64,000 nt of DNA from Ophiodon elongatus (lineage: Eukaryota > Chordata > Actinopteri > Perciformes > Hexagrammidae). The notes beneath the pieces were generated by a model. It searched no databases. It had not been told where the DNA came from and saw nothing but the letters and a program-made list of their open reading frames with translations. The position numbers and the translations under genes were made by a program. This document shows, piece after piece, positions 37,325-49,745 of this stretch. Every line of letters starts with the position of its first letter. Position 1 is the stretch's first letter. Location of the stretch: the NCBI GenBank assembly GCA_016806645.1, contig JACSYO010001640.1, positions 1,027,501 to 1,091,500 on the forward strand, in the 5' to 3' direction.

Positions 37325-38147
37325 TACTTATTGGATGATGGCTGTGTGGTCATGTTGATGCAGTGTTTTTTGAATAATGTAACATTCAGGACCAAGCTAA
37401 TTGCCTTTTTATCTTGACTTAGGATGGTGCGCCCAGTGCTGATCCAAGTCCTTCATCACTGAACACTGAACACTCAATGTCTAACCATTTCTCACATTTT
37501 ATCATGTATAACAGCTGCATACTTAGTCTAAAGTAGCAAAGCAAAGCAAATATGTGAGAGCTGAATAATCATAAAATACAGCCTACACAAAAAATAGGGA
37601 TCTAAAATGGACTTATAGCTAAAACTAATAAATTAAAATATTTTAGGCCATTTTCAGCTCCAATCCTAATCTTGCCGATCATCTCAAGACATTCCTAATA
37701 TTGACCATAACCTACCTTAACAAAATAAAATGTGTGAGTGATTGTTATTGATAAAGTAAATGGATGCGGAGTATCTTTTTCTTTCCCATCCTTTTCTTTC
37801 TGTTAATGACCTGACTGCACTCTCATTTCTTGCATTTAATCTCAAATTCACACAAACGCATGGTGGTTTCACAACGCTCAAAAATAAAAGTGCACGATGG
37901 CAACACTAACATTACACGTGCGTGCAAAATCACTTCTGTATCTGGACCTTTTGGGGGTGGGGGGCTGCAGGGAAGCTGTTTTTCCTATAATGCAGGCTAT
38001 CCTTCATGTCTTATCTGAGGCTGCTAATGTCTGGGGCCAGCGGAGACTGGAGTTTGCGATTCATGGCCTAGGCCTTGGCTTTGTGAGAGCAAACATTAAT
38101 AACCTCCCTCTGCCCAGCTCTCTCTGTAGCACCACCAGCAACCATAT

Positions 38148-38148
<1 letters not shown>

Positions 38149-38236
<88 letters not shown>
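38149..38236. repeat. Compound (GT)15(GA)29 microsatellite
   Basis: A 30-bp GT array joins a 58-bp pure GA array without interruption. It combines a Z-prone and an H-DNA-prone tract. Confidence 0.98.
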
Positions 38237-38238
<2 letters not shown>

Positions 38239-41200
38239 ACAAAGATCAAAGGTTCAAGTAAGCTAGGTGACAATGATTCAATAAGGACGAGGAAAGGAGA
38301 GGAGGGAGGTGGGAATAAATGACAAACAGCAATGATCTTTAACCCTGACCTGCTCTGACTCATCACCTTTACATTGATGTGACATTAATGAACACAATCT
38401 GTGTCATTCTCTTTCTCTCTCAAACCCATCTCGCTCTTCAATGATTGAATTCCATTATGCAAATTAATGGTAAGACTAAACATGAATCTGTTTCATGTAT
38501 TATACTACTATTTTATCTTATGACTCTATAAAAAGCTTTGTTCATGGCATTGATGTACATGCTAAAATAAAAGCTTTGGAAAAACCTACAAAAGTTTACC
38601 TGAGCTACAGTCAACAACCTCCCAAACACTATAACTTAACTCTTGTATCTTTGCAGTAATGCTTTTGCTTTTTTCAAAAAATGTATCTTAAAATGATGAC
38701 AGTAATCGACCAAGTAAACTAAATATGGTCAATCACTGCAATATAATAGTTATAATATTATTTATATTATATATTATATATTATATTATGTATATATATA
38801 TATATATATACAGTATATATATATGTATGTATATATATATATTATTTATAGAAGATAGTGATAATGCAGTTGTTCCAATTACTTTTATATAAATAATAAA
38901 TGAATCAAAGGTGCTGAGGGTCAGACATATTCTGTGTGAATATCAAATTGATATATGCCATATTGCTTAGCGGATTCACAGTTAATATAGTTTGCTCTGT
39001 ATATGTGGCTCTACTGCGGACAAACAAACACAGGCACAAAGAAAGACACAGTGAGTGATGCCCAGGCTCAGCTGGTGCGATGGTATTCTACAAACAGAAT
39101 TTGTCATGCCGAGTTGTTATTATTCTCTGTGTCTGGTTCGACCAATCAAATAAGTGCCCAACCAGAACCATAACAAAAACACGACACCTTGTAGTTTGGG
39201 CCTGTGTTCTGTTCAAACAGAGTACAAATGAAAATGTAGAACATTGAGAGAAAGCAGGACGAATTTGAGCGTGAAACATGGTAAATATCGTGAGATATAG
39301 TGAGAGAGTGTTTCATTCTGGTTAAGATTCTAAAGGAATATAACAAAGACGAGAAGTAGACAGAGTTAGGAAGCAGAAAATAAGATGTATTAAATAAAAG
39401 TGAAAATCAACAAGGGATGATTTTCTTCGTCTTTCTCACCTCAGTTTCTCTGTAGTCCGTAATCTAGCATTGAGTAGATATGATACATATTCTTGTTAGT
39501 TGTTGGCTACATTTTCCATTTCTTTGAGAACACATATGGCAAAATGGAGTTTAAAAGTGGGATAATAAAAACATGAGATATGGTAGGACAGATTTGTGGA
39601 TGACAGCATACAATATGCGGCATAAATAGTTTCGTACTGAACACACATACTACAATAAATTCAGATGATGTGGAGCTGGCCGTTTGAAGCTTAGATCTTT
39701 GTACCATAGTGCATGCAACTGACATTTAAAAAAAATGAAATGCTTCTTTTGTCTGACATCGGAAATGTTGACCTTGATGTAAATTCAATGAAAAAAATAT
39801 ATTAAAAGGCAATCTGCACTGCTCTGAAGTCTAATTAAAAATAAAGTGGCCTTATTATGTACTTAAAGATGTTTAATTTAAAATGTTAACACAGCTGTTT
39901 CTCCTGTGTGGCTTCGTTGGATGGTCCAAGGACTATTTTTAATGCCACTTTAATCGATTTTTTTCTACCACTAAAGGACAGAAAAACTCCAAATCAACCG
40001 AAGAAAAACTGAGCGGTTAATTAAGTCCTTGTAGCTGATGTTTTTGCCAACAAATAGTTTATTTCATATTCAGTAGACAGAGCAACTCACCCTCTCACAA
40101 GAGTTTTCTTTTTTGACACTTTTTTAATCTGACAATGTGTTATTTGTATAGTTTTATCAACCACTGACGAGATACTAATGGTTCATCATGAGGTACTTTT
40201 GATATATTGCAAGAAATTAAATATTAATTATATAGCATTTTATTTTGGAGTATAGATTAGTTTTGTGGTGATTTCTTTTTGCTGAGACAATGGTCGATAC
40301 CAATATCTTCTATTAACTTCACTATGTGTTGTGTTAAAACTGAACGAAGTGCCTTTAGGTGTTTAGCATTCTCAGAGTAGTTAGGGTCGATTTTTTGTTA
40401 TTTAAAGTTAGTTCATGGTTTTCGGATGTGTAGGACCTCATGGATTCACGTTCATTCACTTTTTCATTCAGACATTGATTCAATTAAATTTTACCTCGCT
40501 GATCATCGTAAAACACACTTCATTCAAACTCAACAGGAACAAAATACAACACATCAGAACCGTCTTTGTTAGTTTGTTAGAATCACCAACTCTGGTTTGA
40601 GAGTTTGAGAGAGACACTGAATAAGTAACGGATATATAAAAAAAACAAGTAACCCTGCTTCCAGTGCCGGTTGGCAAAAAAAACTCAGAAAAGGCATAAT
40701 CGTCTACTGATCATGGGAAAGGATTCTGCCTCCTAATTATAGCAAGTTTTTACGTGTTTAAAAAAAACAGCATATATGCCCTTATGTTGGTGGAAAAGGG
40801 GTATTAAGGTTTGCTTATATGCCTTTAATGGCTGGTATGTAAAATGTTATTTTGAAAGAAAAAGAAGCTCAATCTGTGGTCACTCATGCATTACGTTTTA
40901 AACACACACACATACATATAAATATATATATTATCGTAACAGTATTGTGTAAAGGTGTAGGCTAAACATATTTGCTGCTATCACTAAATATGCTTTCTAT
41001 TCAAGCAGACATTAAGAGAGACTTTAACAGGCTATGTGTCAAGTTGACTATTTTATTAACATGCTCATTAACTCGTCCTTTTTCTGTTCATAAGCAGAAA
41101 AAGGTTTATCCTTCTGTTTCTTTCACCCTCCTGCCTCTTCTTACTCTGGTTCTTCCCTTTCTCTATATGTGCAAGATACAAAGAGAAGGAGTTGTCTCAG

Positions 41201-41300
41201 TTGAGTAGTACTCAACCCTCTGCCCCATTAATTAGCTCAGTAAATGCTGTTGAGATTACAGCAGAAGAAGTGAAGCATGTAAGTCAGTGAAGGATAGAGC
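38237..41300. other. AT-rich desert
   Basis: Mostly AT-rich unique sequence with an imperfect TA tract at 38.76-38.85 kb. No frame, splice pair or recognised repeat was found. Confidence 0.6.
38757..38845. repeat. Imperfect (TA)n tract
   Basis: An AT-only region of tatta/tata units with a tatatatatatata core and a mirrored gtatgtatatat part. Confidence 0.9.
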
Positions 41301-41309
41301 CGGAAGGAG

Positions 41310-41336
41310 GGAGAGAGAGAGAGAGAGAGAGAGAGA
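41310..41336. repeat. (GA)13 microsatellite
   Basis: A pure GA array lying 240 bp upstream of a (CT)n array of opposite strand sense. Confidence 0.96.
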
Positions 41337-41576
41337 AAATATAAGAACATTTCCATGTTCACAGTAGTCTGTGTAAACCACTGACACACTCCAAGTTTTT
41401 AGGACATAGCCCAGCAGATACCTTCTGATTAGAGGGTTTCGTGCCAGAGAGAAATAAAATATAAGAAGGGAGAGGAAGGAGAAAAGTAGGAGCCAAGAAA
41501 ATTGAGAGTTGTGCATAGGAAACACAAACACTGTTTCTTTTCTGTCTTTTCCTCTCCCTTTTTCTCCTATTTAGCC

Positions 41577-41578
<2 letters not shown>

Positions 41579-41630
<52 letters not shown>
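41579..41630. repeat. (CT)26 microsatellite
   Basis: A pure CT array. With the GA array at 41310 it gives complementary arms that could pair in single-stranded form or RNA. Confidence 0.98.
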
Positions 41631-41633
<3 letters not shown>

Positions 41634-43012
41634 CCCAATGCCCTCTGTATCTTCATATTCTTCTCTCTGCTTGCAATTGTGCTGCCTACTTATTAGAGAG
41701 AGAGAAAAAAAAGAAATGATGGTGAGGGAGACACTGAGACCACAATGTGATGAAGGATTGTTATTGTCCTGTCGACTACACTTTTTCGACAGAGGAAAGT
41801 AGCAGCAGTTGCCTGGTGTAAAATTTAACACTGTGAATATGAATATCATCTTGATACCGAGATAAAATAGAAATTATCTGGGATTTTTGTCACACTGTGT
41901 TTGAGTTTTTGCATCTTAAAAGCTGCATGAAAGCTAATCTTTTCTGAGATTTTAAAGATCGTTGTTCTAGCCGAGGGAAGTGAGCAGTGAGTCATCACTG
42001 GTCGTCACTATCTCATTATTAAAGATTTCCTGTCTTAGACTATACTTATGTGTTAATAGCTTCTGAAAACACCAACACCAAGATGGTCACAAGGTCAAAA
42101 ATGGCCCGTTGGATGTATGTGTAACGGTGTTATGGTTTCTGTTGGTTCTTGCACAGGGCATGTACTGTCCCTGCTCCCCCTCTAACCTTCACTCCACTGA
42201 GCTACCTGCGTCCCTCTCTCCACTACCTGACATTATGTGTAAGGTAGTACAGCTGAGGTGTTTCTAACAGCCCGTGGCTCTCCTTTCCTCCACCTCTCCC
42301 CTTTCATTTTCTCATAACAAGCCCCCTGCCCTCTCTCACTGGAGCTCAGACAAGATTATCCCTCCGTTATTCCACCTTCCGCTTCATCCCACACTTCCTG
42401 GCGGCGCCCAGGCATGACCTCGCGGCGGCATGAAATGGGCATTTGCAACAGTCATTTTTCTCTCTTGCCCTCTCTCTTGCTGCATGCCTCTTGCCCCTCC
42501 CTTCAAGCGCACACACTTGGAACAGGTCACAGATCATTTCAAGCACCTTGAGTATGGTGAGGCAATTACTCTTCCTTCTTCACCTCCAGCGCCCCTGTCA
42601 CCTCTCCCTGCTAAACTTTGAGTGGGCCCTCCTCTATTATCCCCATTCTTCACACAGTGGGTCATCACTCCGCCGCTAGTGTCAGCCCACGACTCACATC
42701 TCTACTATTGTTGGTGTGCTACAGTAAGCCTACAGTAAGAATCATCTTCTTGCTGTTGGTTTACAGTGGTGCCATCAACACATCAAGGTGCCATGGTGTT
42801 AGTTACCTGTTGCAGCAGAGGAGACAGGAAAATGGAGGCTGAGACCGTGTTGTCTAAGTGTATGTCCATCTCAGACCGGCTCATTGAATGAGAGGAGCCA
42901 TCCGTCATCCGTTTCCATGCACTGTTTGTTTCCCCTTCATCACAGTCCCTCTCCGCTCTGCTCCTCATCATAAGCCTGACACGAGCAGAGAGCGACATGT
43001 GTGTCTCTGATT

Positions 43013-43014
<2 letters not shown>

Positions 43015-43089
<75 letters not shown>

Positions 43090-43112
43090 TGCGTGTGTGT
43101 GTGTGTGTGTGT
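43015..43112. repeat. (GT)n microsatellite with GC core
   Basis: A 66-bp GT run, then gcgcgcatgtgcg, then a further GT run. Confidence 0.97.
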
Positions 43113-43248
43113 CTGATTTACGGCGAGTATAGTCTTAAGCAAGAGCTAGTAATACATTCAGTGACATCACAGCAAGAGGGGAAATCGAAGTGTTTCAGCG
43201 CTTACTCATAACCCCTTTTCATCCTGCTATTCTGTAAGGTAGTTATTA

Positions 43249-43249
<1 letters not shown>

Positions 43250-43299
<50 letters not shown>
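43250..43299. repeat. (CA)25 microsatellite
   Basis: A pure CA array 140 bp from a GT array, so the two are in inverted orientation and could form a hairpin. Confidence 0.97.
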
Positions 43300-43302
<3 letters not shown>

Positions 43303-43573
43303 AGGCTATTCTGCAGGTCTAATTGAGGGTGTGATCGTTAAGAGTGTTGTAAATCCTGCTGCAGTGGTCACTACTAAAAGGGCCTGTCTCCTTAGACAGA
43401 TTCAGCCTGTTTGTTTGCTTTGACAGGAAATCAATCATACGCACGCTCACACACACACAGATATGTGCACACATGAGTAAACCTTATGCTTTATCCAAGT
43501 AAACAAATATCATCGAAATCACACAGTTTCCGCTCACTGTGGAGATGGTATTATTGGTTACTGTTGGGACAGC

Positions 43574-43577
<4 letters not shown>

Positions 43578-43614
<37 letters not shown>
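43578..43614. repeat. (CA)18 microsatellite
   Basis: A pure CA array. Confidence 0.96.
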
Positions 43615-43620
<6 letters not shown>

Positions 43621-44283
43621 TCAGGTTTGAGAATAGAGATTGATCTTGCCAATGAGGTCAGTGAGATTGATGAAGCTAATTTTGCAATAACAATGTCCTG
43701 AAACAGAAGAGTCTTTGTTTCATCAGGGTTCTCCTCTCCCTAAAATCTTTGGAAAACTCTGCTCATCATCTGTATCTAAAAGGAGAGGTGCCTGCTAGGA
43801 GACCCAAGCTGTTTCCATCCAACTGTCAAGCAGGATTTACACACACTTTGGAGATGTTGCCAAAAGAAGTAAAATAGATGCAGTGTAAATCAGTCCCTGG
43901 AAGAGAATATAGTAAGAAATGACGTATTTTGACTAATGTTTGGTGATGTGTACACATGCCATTAATCTAAAGAGCACACAAGAAAGTTAACTTTAATACT
44001 TCAGCAGTTATATTGTATCCATTTTTTACTATAGGTGAGATAAGGACATTATAACCATTTGTCCTACTTTCTTTTCAAGTATTCAAAACAAAATGTTGAT
44101 GATTATGATTTATATATTCATTAGATGAAAATAGCACAAGAAAATCAAGCTTTTTAAAAATTTGAGTCTTCTGTAGTTTGCTCTCTTTCAAATCATGAAC
44201 TAAACATTGATGGGTCTCAAACTGTTGGTCAGACAAGATAAGCAAGTTTAGGACAGTAGACCATTACGCTAGCTGTCATTATT

Positions 44284-44376
44284 TTGTTTTGCGACTTAAT
44301 GATTAATTGATTATTCAAAAAAGTAATCATTCAAATAATGGTTAATGGAAATAATTGTTTTTTCCAGCTGTATTGC
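44284..44376. repeat. Possible hAT-like MITE end, decayed
   Basis: Words such as 'gacttaatgattaattgattatt' and a terminal '...ttccagctgtattg' recall the abundant fish repeat ending in 'gattaatcgtttcagctcta'. The match is short and from memory. Confidence 0.3.
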
Positions 44377-45390
44377 TGGAGGTTCAATAAATATTGGACT
44401 AATATTGTATAGACTGCATTACTGTCCTTATGTCTACACCACTGTTTATTTATGTTTATGTACTTTTATCAGCATTTATTGTTGATTTCTTATATTTTGT
44501 AATTACAAATTACTTAGTTATCAGCTCTCAAAGCGATAAAACACCAAGTTTGTGTGAACATTGTATTGGGACAGAGGGGGACTTGGGAGAAACAGCCCAC
44601 CTCCCCTTCACTACAAAAATGATTCTCCCCTTCCTCAACATTGCCGAAGGTTTGTTCCCACGGTGACCAAGCTCAGCAGCACCATGGTTACAGCAGGACC
44701 CTTTGAAGCCATCTCAAGCCCTGCTCCAATGTTTTTTTTTTCTTTCCCTAGTTCTTCTCCCTTGAGCCCTTGCTCCCCCCCTCTCCTTCCATCTTTTAGT
44801 ATCGGAGAGAGTTGTTTTGACCTCAGCCATAAATGATCATGACACCTTAACAAGAAGCACAACCAGGACAACACACACTCACACATGCTTTCTGGGTAAT
44901 GCAAACCTGCAGTTCAACATTATCTCATTTCTCACACACCTAGCACAAAAGCACACATTGTTAGCGTCCGTCATACAGTTAAATATAGTGTGTGTGCAGC
45001 GTGAGGTCAGTTCAGGCCATTTAAAGAGAGGTTCACCAAGGTTTATCTGCTTTTTGTGTCATACTTAAATGATCAACAAAGAGCATTTCTCCACAGTGGT
45101 GCAAAGATTTATGCAGCGACTGGACAGATTAATCTGTGGAAAAAGACAGAGAGGAGCGAGAGAGGAGAGATTCTTGGAAGGTCTTTCCTCTTAGTGCTGG
45201 TGGAGGACCAAACAACTCTCTGCTCTCTGTATGATGAATAGCTGTGATGTCTTCTCTTACGATTTTTCTTCTCTAACTGTTATTTTCAACAGAGAAAACA
45301 TTCTTAAATAACCATAGCTGTGACAATTGGTTTGTTCAAAAGCAAAAACAAAAGTCCTGTCGGATCTTGTGTGTGTATGCCTGTCTATGC

Positions 45391-45464
<74 letters not shown>

Positions 45465-45468
45465 GTGT
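45391..45468. repeat. (GT)n microsatellite
   Basis: A 68-bp pure GT run with a CGT variant near the right end. Confidence 0.98.
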
Positions 45469-45721
45469 TTTTGCACATTTAAACTGTAGTTCTCATATGA
45501 AGCAAAGAAAAAATGCAAAAAAAGTAGGGGAGGAGAAGAAAGAAAGAGAAGAATTAGGGAGGCAGAAAAGTGGTCAGATTAGACCGGTGATTTGATCGGA
45601 GGATTATAGAGAGAAAGACAACCATTTCTGGCCATGGATGGAGGAAATTAAAGGAGCGTGAGTAGAGACGGGAGGGGATAAGACATGGAGGAAAGAAAGG
45701 GGTAGACATATGAAAGAGACA

Positions 45722-45906
45722 CAGGAATGCACCAATATCGGATACTGAGTTGATACTTACTCAAATAGCTGGATTGGGTATCGGTGACAATGAAGCTGAT
45801 CAATTCTACACAGTAAGGCATACAGTTTATTAATTAAACACTGGTATCGGCCGATACCCAAAGCCCAGGTATCAGAGCCTGCAAAAGTCGGATCGGTGCA
45901 TCTCTA
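45722..45906. mobile_element. hAT-like MITE (about 185 bp)
   Basis: The left end CAGGAATGCACCAAT and the reverse complement of the right end, TAGAGATGCACCGAT, are imperfect terminal inverted repeats. The interior has a perfect 16-bp palindrome GGTATCGGCCGATACC at 45843-45858. The 'tatcggccgatacc ... atcggtgcatctcta' layout matches the common non-autonomous hAT-type elements of fish as I remember them. No clear 8-bp target duplication is visible, and there is no coding capacity. Confidence 0.65.
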
Positions 45907-47204
45907 AACAGAGATGAGGAGGAAAGAGAGGAGACGGTGCATATGTGCATTATATGCACATATGGTCATTATTATAAAAAATATAAATAAGATGCATTTA
46001 GATTACGTGATTTGTGCATCAGGTCAGCAAACAAGTGATGTCCCAGCCTATTCATCAATCTACCTCTTCATCCACCCACCTTACATCCCCCATCTCTCAC
46101 CCTAGCATTCCAAACACTGGAGCATCATAAAGAAGGACCACTGTCTAAATAGCTTCAATGCTGACAACACCAGCATGAGACTGTAATTTGCTTTTACCTT
46201 TGCGGCAGCAGGAAAGACACAGTGAAAGCAAAACAGAGCGGCAAAAAGAGAGAAAGAGAGCGAGAGAGACAGACAGACAGACATAAGGAGGGAATGAGGC
46301 ATTTAAAATCTAACCACAGATAACTCCACCCAAAAAGCCCCTTGTGTCTGCGTTCCTGGATATGTGTACTTGTTTGCGTAAATGCGTGTGCATGTGTGTA
46401 TTTGAATATATAAAGGAGCATCCTTCTGCTTTGGCAGAGGATCACAGAGTGTTAAATCACTTGTTATCCATGTTTGAAAATGGAGTTGGCTGCAGTGTTT
46501 GCATGAGATGTGGTCTCCCTTGTGTGCGTGTGTGTGTGCGCGGGTGTTTGGCTCCACACTGGAGGGTTGCTGTGGGTCCACGCTGGTGTAGTTGGGGCTG
46601 GAATGTGATTGGTGGGGACAGCGGGCCAAAGGCCGCCCAGGCTAGCGACTGCCACTTGGTAGAGTGCCCCACATAAACACAGGCCAAATCTGAAAAGATT
46701 CACCCCTAATTCTCTTTGCCCTCCCTCACATGTTGGCAGCTCTTGTTCATGTGTTTCATAGAAAGAAATAAAAGCCTTCATATTTGTGTCTCCTCTCAAA
46801 GTTTTCCCCTCAACCTATTACATATGATTCTGTGTTGTTTTCATTCTCATGAAGGAAGGGCCTACGACTTAAATACTGTAATGTCGAATGTAATACCACA
46901 CAGTAAGACGCTATTTGATTCTCCTTTTAATTAGATGTTTACTTTTTACCTTGAAGTGCTCATGTCAACCGGCCTGTTATATGTGTTCGTATTTCGGGGG
47001 CGGGGGGGCATTAACACCGCCATCTCGTCACTGGGGAGGAACATTGAAATCTATGGGTTATTGAGCTTTGAAGGGAAGTATGGAAAGGCGGAAGGACAGA
47101 AGGGAAACAGAAGGGGACTGGAAACAAAGAGGAACAGCTAGAGAAGGGAAAAAAGGAGGGAGAGATGATTAATCCAATCAAGCCTCTTAGTTTTTCATCA
47201 ATAG

Positions 47205-47345
47205 GCATTGTTCTAAGATGGCTGCCTCTCCCCAGCTCAGGCTGTGGGCTGCGGCTAGGCTAACACACAAGCTAATCCCAGAATAATACGGAGACGAGGG
47301 CAATGCTGAGGACGTGGGGCTGCGCCAGCAGATTAGTAATAGCAA
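47205..47345. promoter_or_regulatory. Candidate conserved noncoding element with YY1-like motif
   Basis: Repeat-free, GC-balanced sequence containing AAGATGGCTGCC (close to the YY1 consensus AAGATGGCGGC) near 47216 and ccagcagattagtaatagc at the right end. No coding frame. Conservation is untested. Confidence 0.2.
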
Positions 47346-47360
47346 AGGATTCACTCACAC

Positions 47361-47361
47361 A

Positions 47362-47396
<35 letters not shown>
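47361..47396. repeat. (CA)17 microsatellite
   Basis: A pure CA array. Confidence 0.95.
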
Positions 47397-47398
<2 letters not shown>

Positions 47399-48623
47399 GG
47401 CATTGGATAGAGAGTCCCAGATTGAGTGAGGTGCCTATTGGATTGTACGGCTTATAGTTTTATCCCGTGTCAATGTGTGTTGCTGGTTCTGTTGTGGAGG
47501 GTGGTAGAGCTGAACTGAGCTGCTGCGGGTTCACAGACCGTAGTTGTCTGAAGCTGGAGACGTCATGTTTGTGTTTGCCCGTGTTCTTTGACGCGCGTGT
47601 GGGTTAGTTCAAACAAGGGCTCATTGTGCAAAAATAGTTTACAAATAGGGAGTGTTTTCTCAAACTGTATGAAGGTGTCAAAAATGACGCCTGTTTAGGA
47701 CATTAAATGTGAATGCTGTTTTCAAACAGTGTACTAGCTCAGGAATGGCACAGCTTGTGTTTGTTTAACACAACATTAAGAGCGCAATATTCCCTCTGCC
47801 TCATTTTTCTGTCCCCTTCCCTCATCATTTCCCTTTTTATTCTGCTTCCTGTGTTATCCATCTCCCTCTGTCCCCCTGTCGGTCTCCCTCCCTGCCGCCC
47901 TCCTTCCTGCAGCATTTTCTGAGATGACAGGAGGGTGTTTTTCCTTTGTTGGGGAGCTGCTTGCACATTCTCTCTTCTGTTGACAGGTAAAAGACATTAA
48001 AGATACTAAAAGACTGAGCATGATGGAATCCTCTTGGGAGTAAGGAGGAAGGAGGAGGAGAGGGTAGCACTGATAGCAAAGTGGGGGAGTAGGAGGGGAG
48101 AGCAAAGGGAAACTGAAAGATGGTGTGCTGAAGCTTGGCTAAAGGTAAAGTGTTTAGTGAGAGAAAAGGAAGGATTGAGTCACCGAGGGGAGGAGGAGGT
48201 AGGGTTGTGGAGGAGAAGGGGAGAAGGGTTTGACAGTCAGTGACCTCGGGTAAGTCTCTTCGACTGTGTGCTGATGCGTGAAACCTGAGCACACGCAGTA
48301 TTAGCACGCCTCACTTACTGAACACAGCAGAGGACTGACACAGGGCAAAGCAGCCTCCTTATACACACACACACACACACATACCTATCTAACATACATA
48401 CATTACAGGCACACATGTTAACACATCTAATGATGCACTTACCCACTGTTACAATACTCACACACACAAAGCCGGAGCCTTGTTATAGGTTAGTGTGTTA
48501 AATCCAGATGCACAATGGTGAGTGGAGAAGGTCAGCTCAGGCCCTCCAAAAGGCCCCAAGGCACTGCCCCTTCAGCTGCTCTCTGCTGCCTGTGTACGCA
48601 TACAACTTGTGTGTTTGCTTGGC

Positions 48624-48657
48624 GCCCGGCCCGGCCCGGCCCAGCCCGGCCCAGCCC
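48624..48657. repeat. (CCCGG/CCCAG)n pentanucleotide repeat
   Basis: Six to seven GC-rich five-base units (cccgg cccgg cccgg cccag cccgg cccag). It is the only GC-only-type tandem repeat in the window. Confidence 0.9.
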
Positions 48658-49025
48658 GTGTTTGTGGCCCTGTACAGTTGTGTAATTCACAACATGCCTA
48701 AGGCAAGTCGAACAATAATCCAGCTCTCCCTCTCACTATTTCTCTCTCTCTTGCTCTCCTCTCCGCCTCCCTGCATGTAAGTTAATGGGTTAACCATCTC
48801 TGTCCAATAAGCAGGGATAATTGAGACAAACAAGCCAATGAGGAAATGTCACAGGAGAGCACAAGTCAAGCGAAAAAACACACTGCCAGCAGCCCTTTCT
48901 GTGTGCGTGTAGCGTGTGTTTATGCATACACGCAGTCAAGTCAAGTACATGGGATTGTGTGTGCTATTCTTGTTTGTGTACATAAACATGTTTATGCGTA
49001 TAATTGTGTGTGTATGTGCATACCT

Positions 49026-49029
<4 letters not shown>

Positions 49030-49069
<40 letters not shown>

Positions 49070-49080
49070 GTGTGTGTGTG
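49030..49080. repeat. (GT)n microsatellite
   Basis: A GT array with one CGT interruption. Confidence 0.96.
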
Positions 49081-49401
49081 ATCACACTCTGTTGTCAGCT
49101 TCTTTGTGGCATGTTGCTGTAAAGCAGGATTCTCCTGCTGCGTCTGCTATCTAGGTTCTCTCAGCTGCGTTTGCATACCATACACCTGCCCCCTGGGCAA
49201 ATTTTTTAGACGCACACCCACATAACCCCCATATACACACACACACACTACATAGAAGAACACGCAGCTCACATGCACACGCATATTTGTTAATCAAATG
49301 AGCAGAGCTTTTAAAGATTCCCTCCCTCCTTCTTCTCTGGTTCACTATTTCGTCTGTGGTTCTCTGCTGTTCCGTCTAATAACAACGGGACTCGTTGAGA
49401 G

Positions 49402-49455
49402 GCAGCAGATCTGATGTGTTTGATATGGAGACAGATGAAGGGCTGGAGGATGCAG
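49402..49455 (+). CDS. Candidate short exon or alternative first exon
   Basis: A strong donor, CAG|gtaaga, sits at 49455/49456. One frame before it reads as an acidic peptide: GAT GTG TTT GAT ATG GAG ACA GAT GAA..., that is DVFDMETDEGLEDA, ending in phase 1. If the weak AG at 49400-49401 is the acceptor, the exon is 54 nt and symmetric (phase 1-1). Alternatively it is a first exon starting at the ATG at 49425, which has G at -3 and G at +4 and would encode METDEGLEDA. The acceptor context is pyrimidine-poor, so the first-exon reading is at least as likely. The phase agrees with the exons at 6476 and 57063. Gene unknown, and a chance donor is a real alternative. Confidence 0.3.
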
Positions 49456-49655
49456 GTAAGAGAGCTGAGTGACTATAAAAAGCCTCATCAGAGCAGAGAC
49501 GTGTGGCGCGATGCATTCCCTCGACTGAGAACAGGGACGCTTTTGTTGTCTGTGCTAGAAAGCAGGTGTGCCACAAGGCATTGTGGGAGGGATATGATAT
49601 GACGGCACATCAGGTTGTCAGCTCTGGCCAGCTTCCCCCCACCTGGCTCCCTCGA

Positions 49656-49691
<36 letters not shown>

Positions 49692-49745
49692 GTGTGTGTG
49701 CGTGTGTGCGTGTGGCTGTGTGTGTCTGTGTGTGTATGTGTGTGC
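49656..49745. repeat. (GT)n microsatellite
   Basis: A GT array with scattered CGT, GCT, CT and AT variants. Confidence 0.96.

Larger units (their letters stand above)
36515..38148. other. Intron-like noncoding DNA
   Basis: Unique sequence with a nuclear-receptor motif group at 37.22-37.33 kb and an AT-rich part at 37.4-37.8 kb. A 47-nt splice-flanked mini-segment at 37041-37087 is considered under rejected items. Confidence 0.55.
41631..49401. other. Intron-like noncoding DNA
   Basis: Contains GT and CA arrays, two repeat relics (44.28-44.38, 45.72-45.91 kb) and pyrimidine- or purine-rich blocks. Frames near 42.4-42.8, 44.4-45.2 and 46.3-46.8 kb have no splice support or recognisable domain. 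Confidence 0.55.

Noticed and set aside
47913..47986. Segment with excellent acceptor (ccttcctgcag) and donor-like gtaaaag
   Set aside because: All three frames contain a stop before the donor, so it cannot be an internal coding exon. A noncoding exon cannot be excluded but nothing supports it.
48034..48243. 69-codon GA-rich frame next to gggtaagtc
   Set aside because: A stop precedes the donor and the peptide is a low-complexity Arg/Glu/Gly translation.
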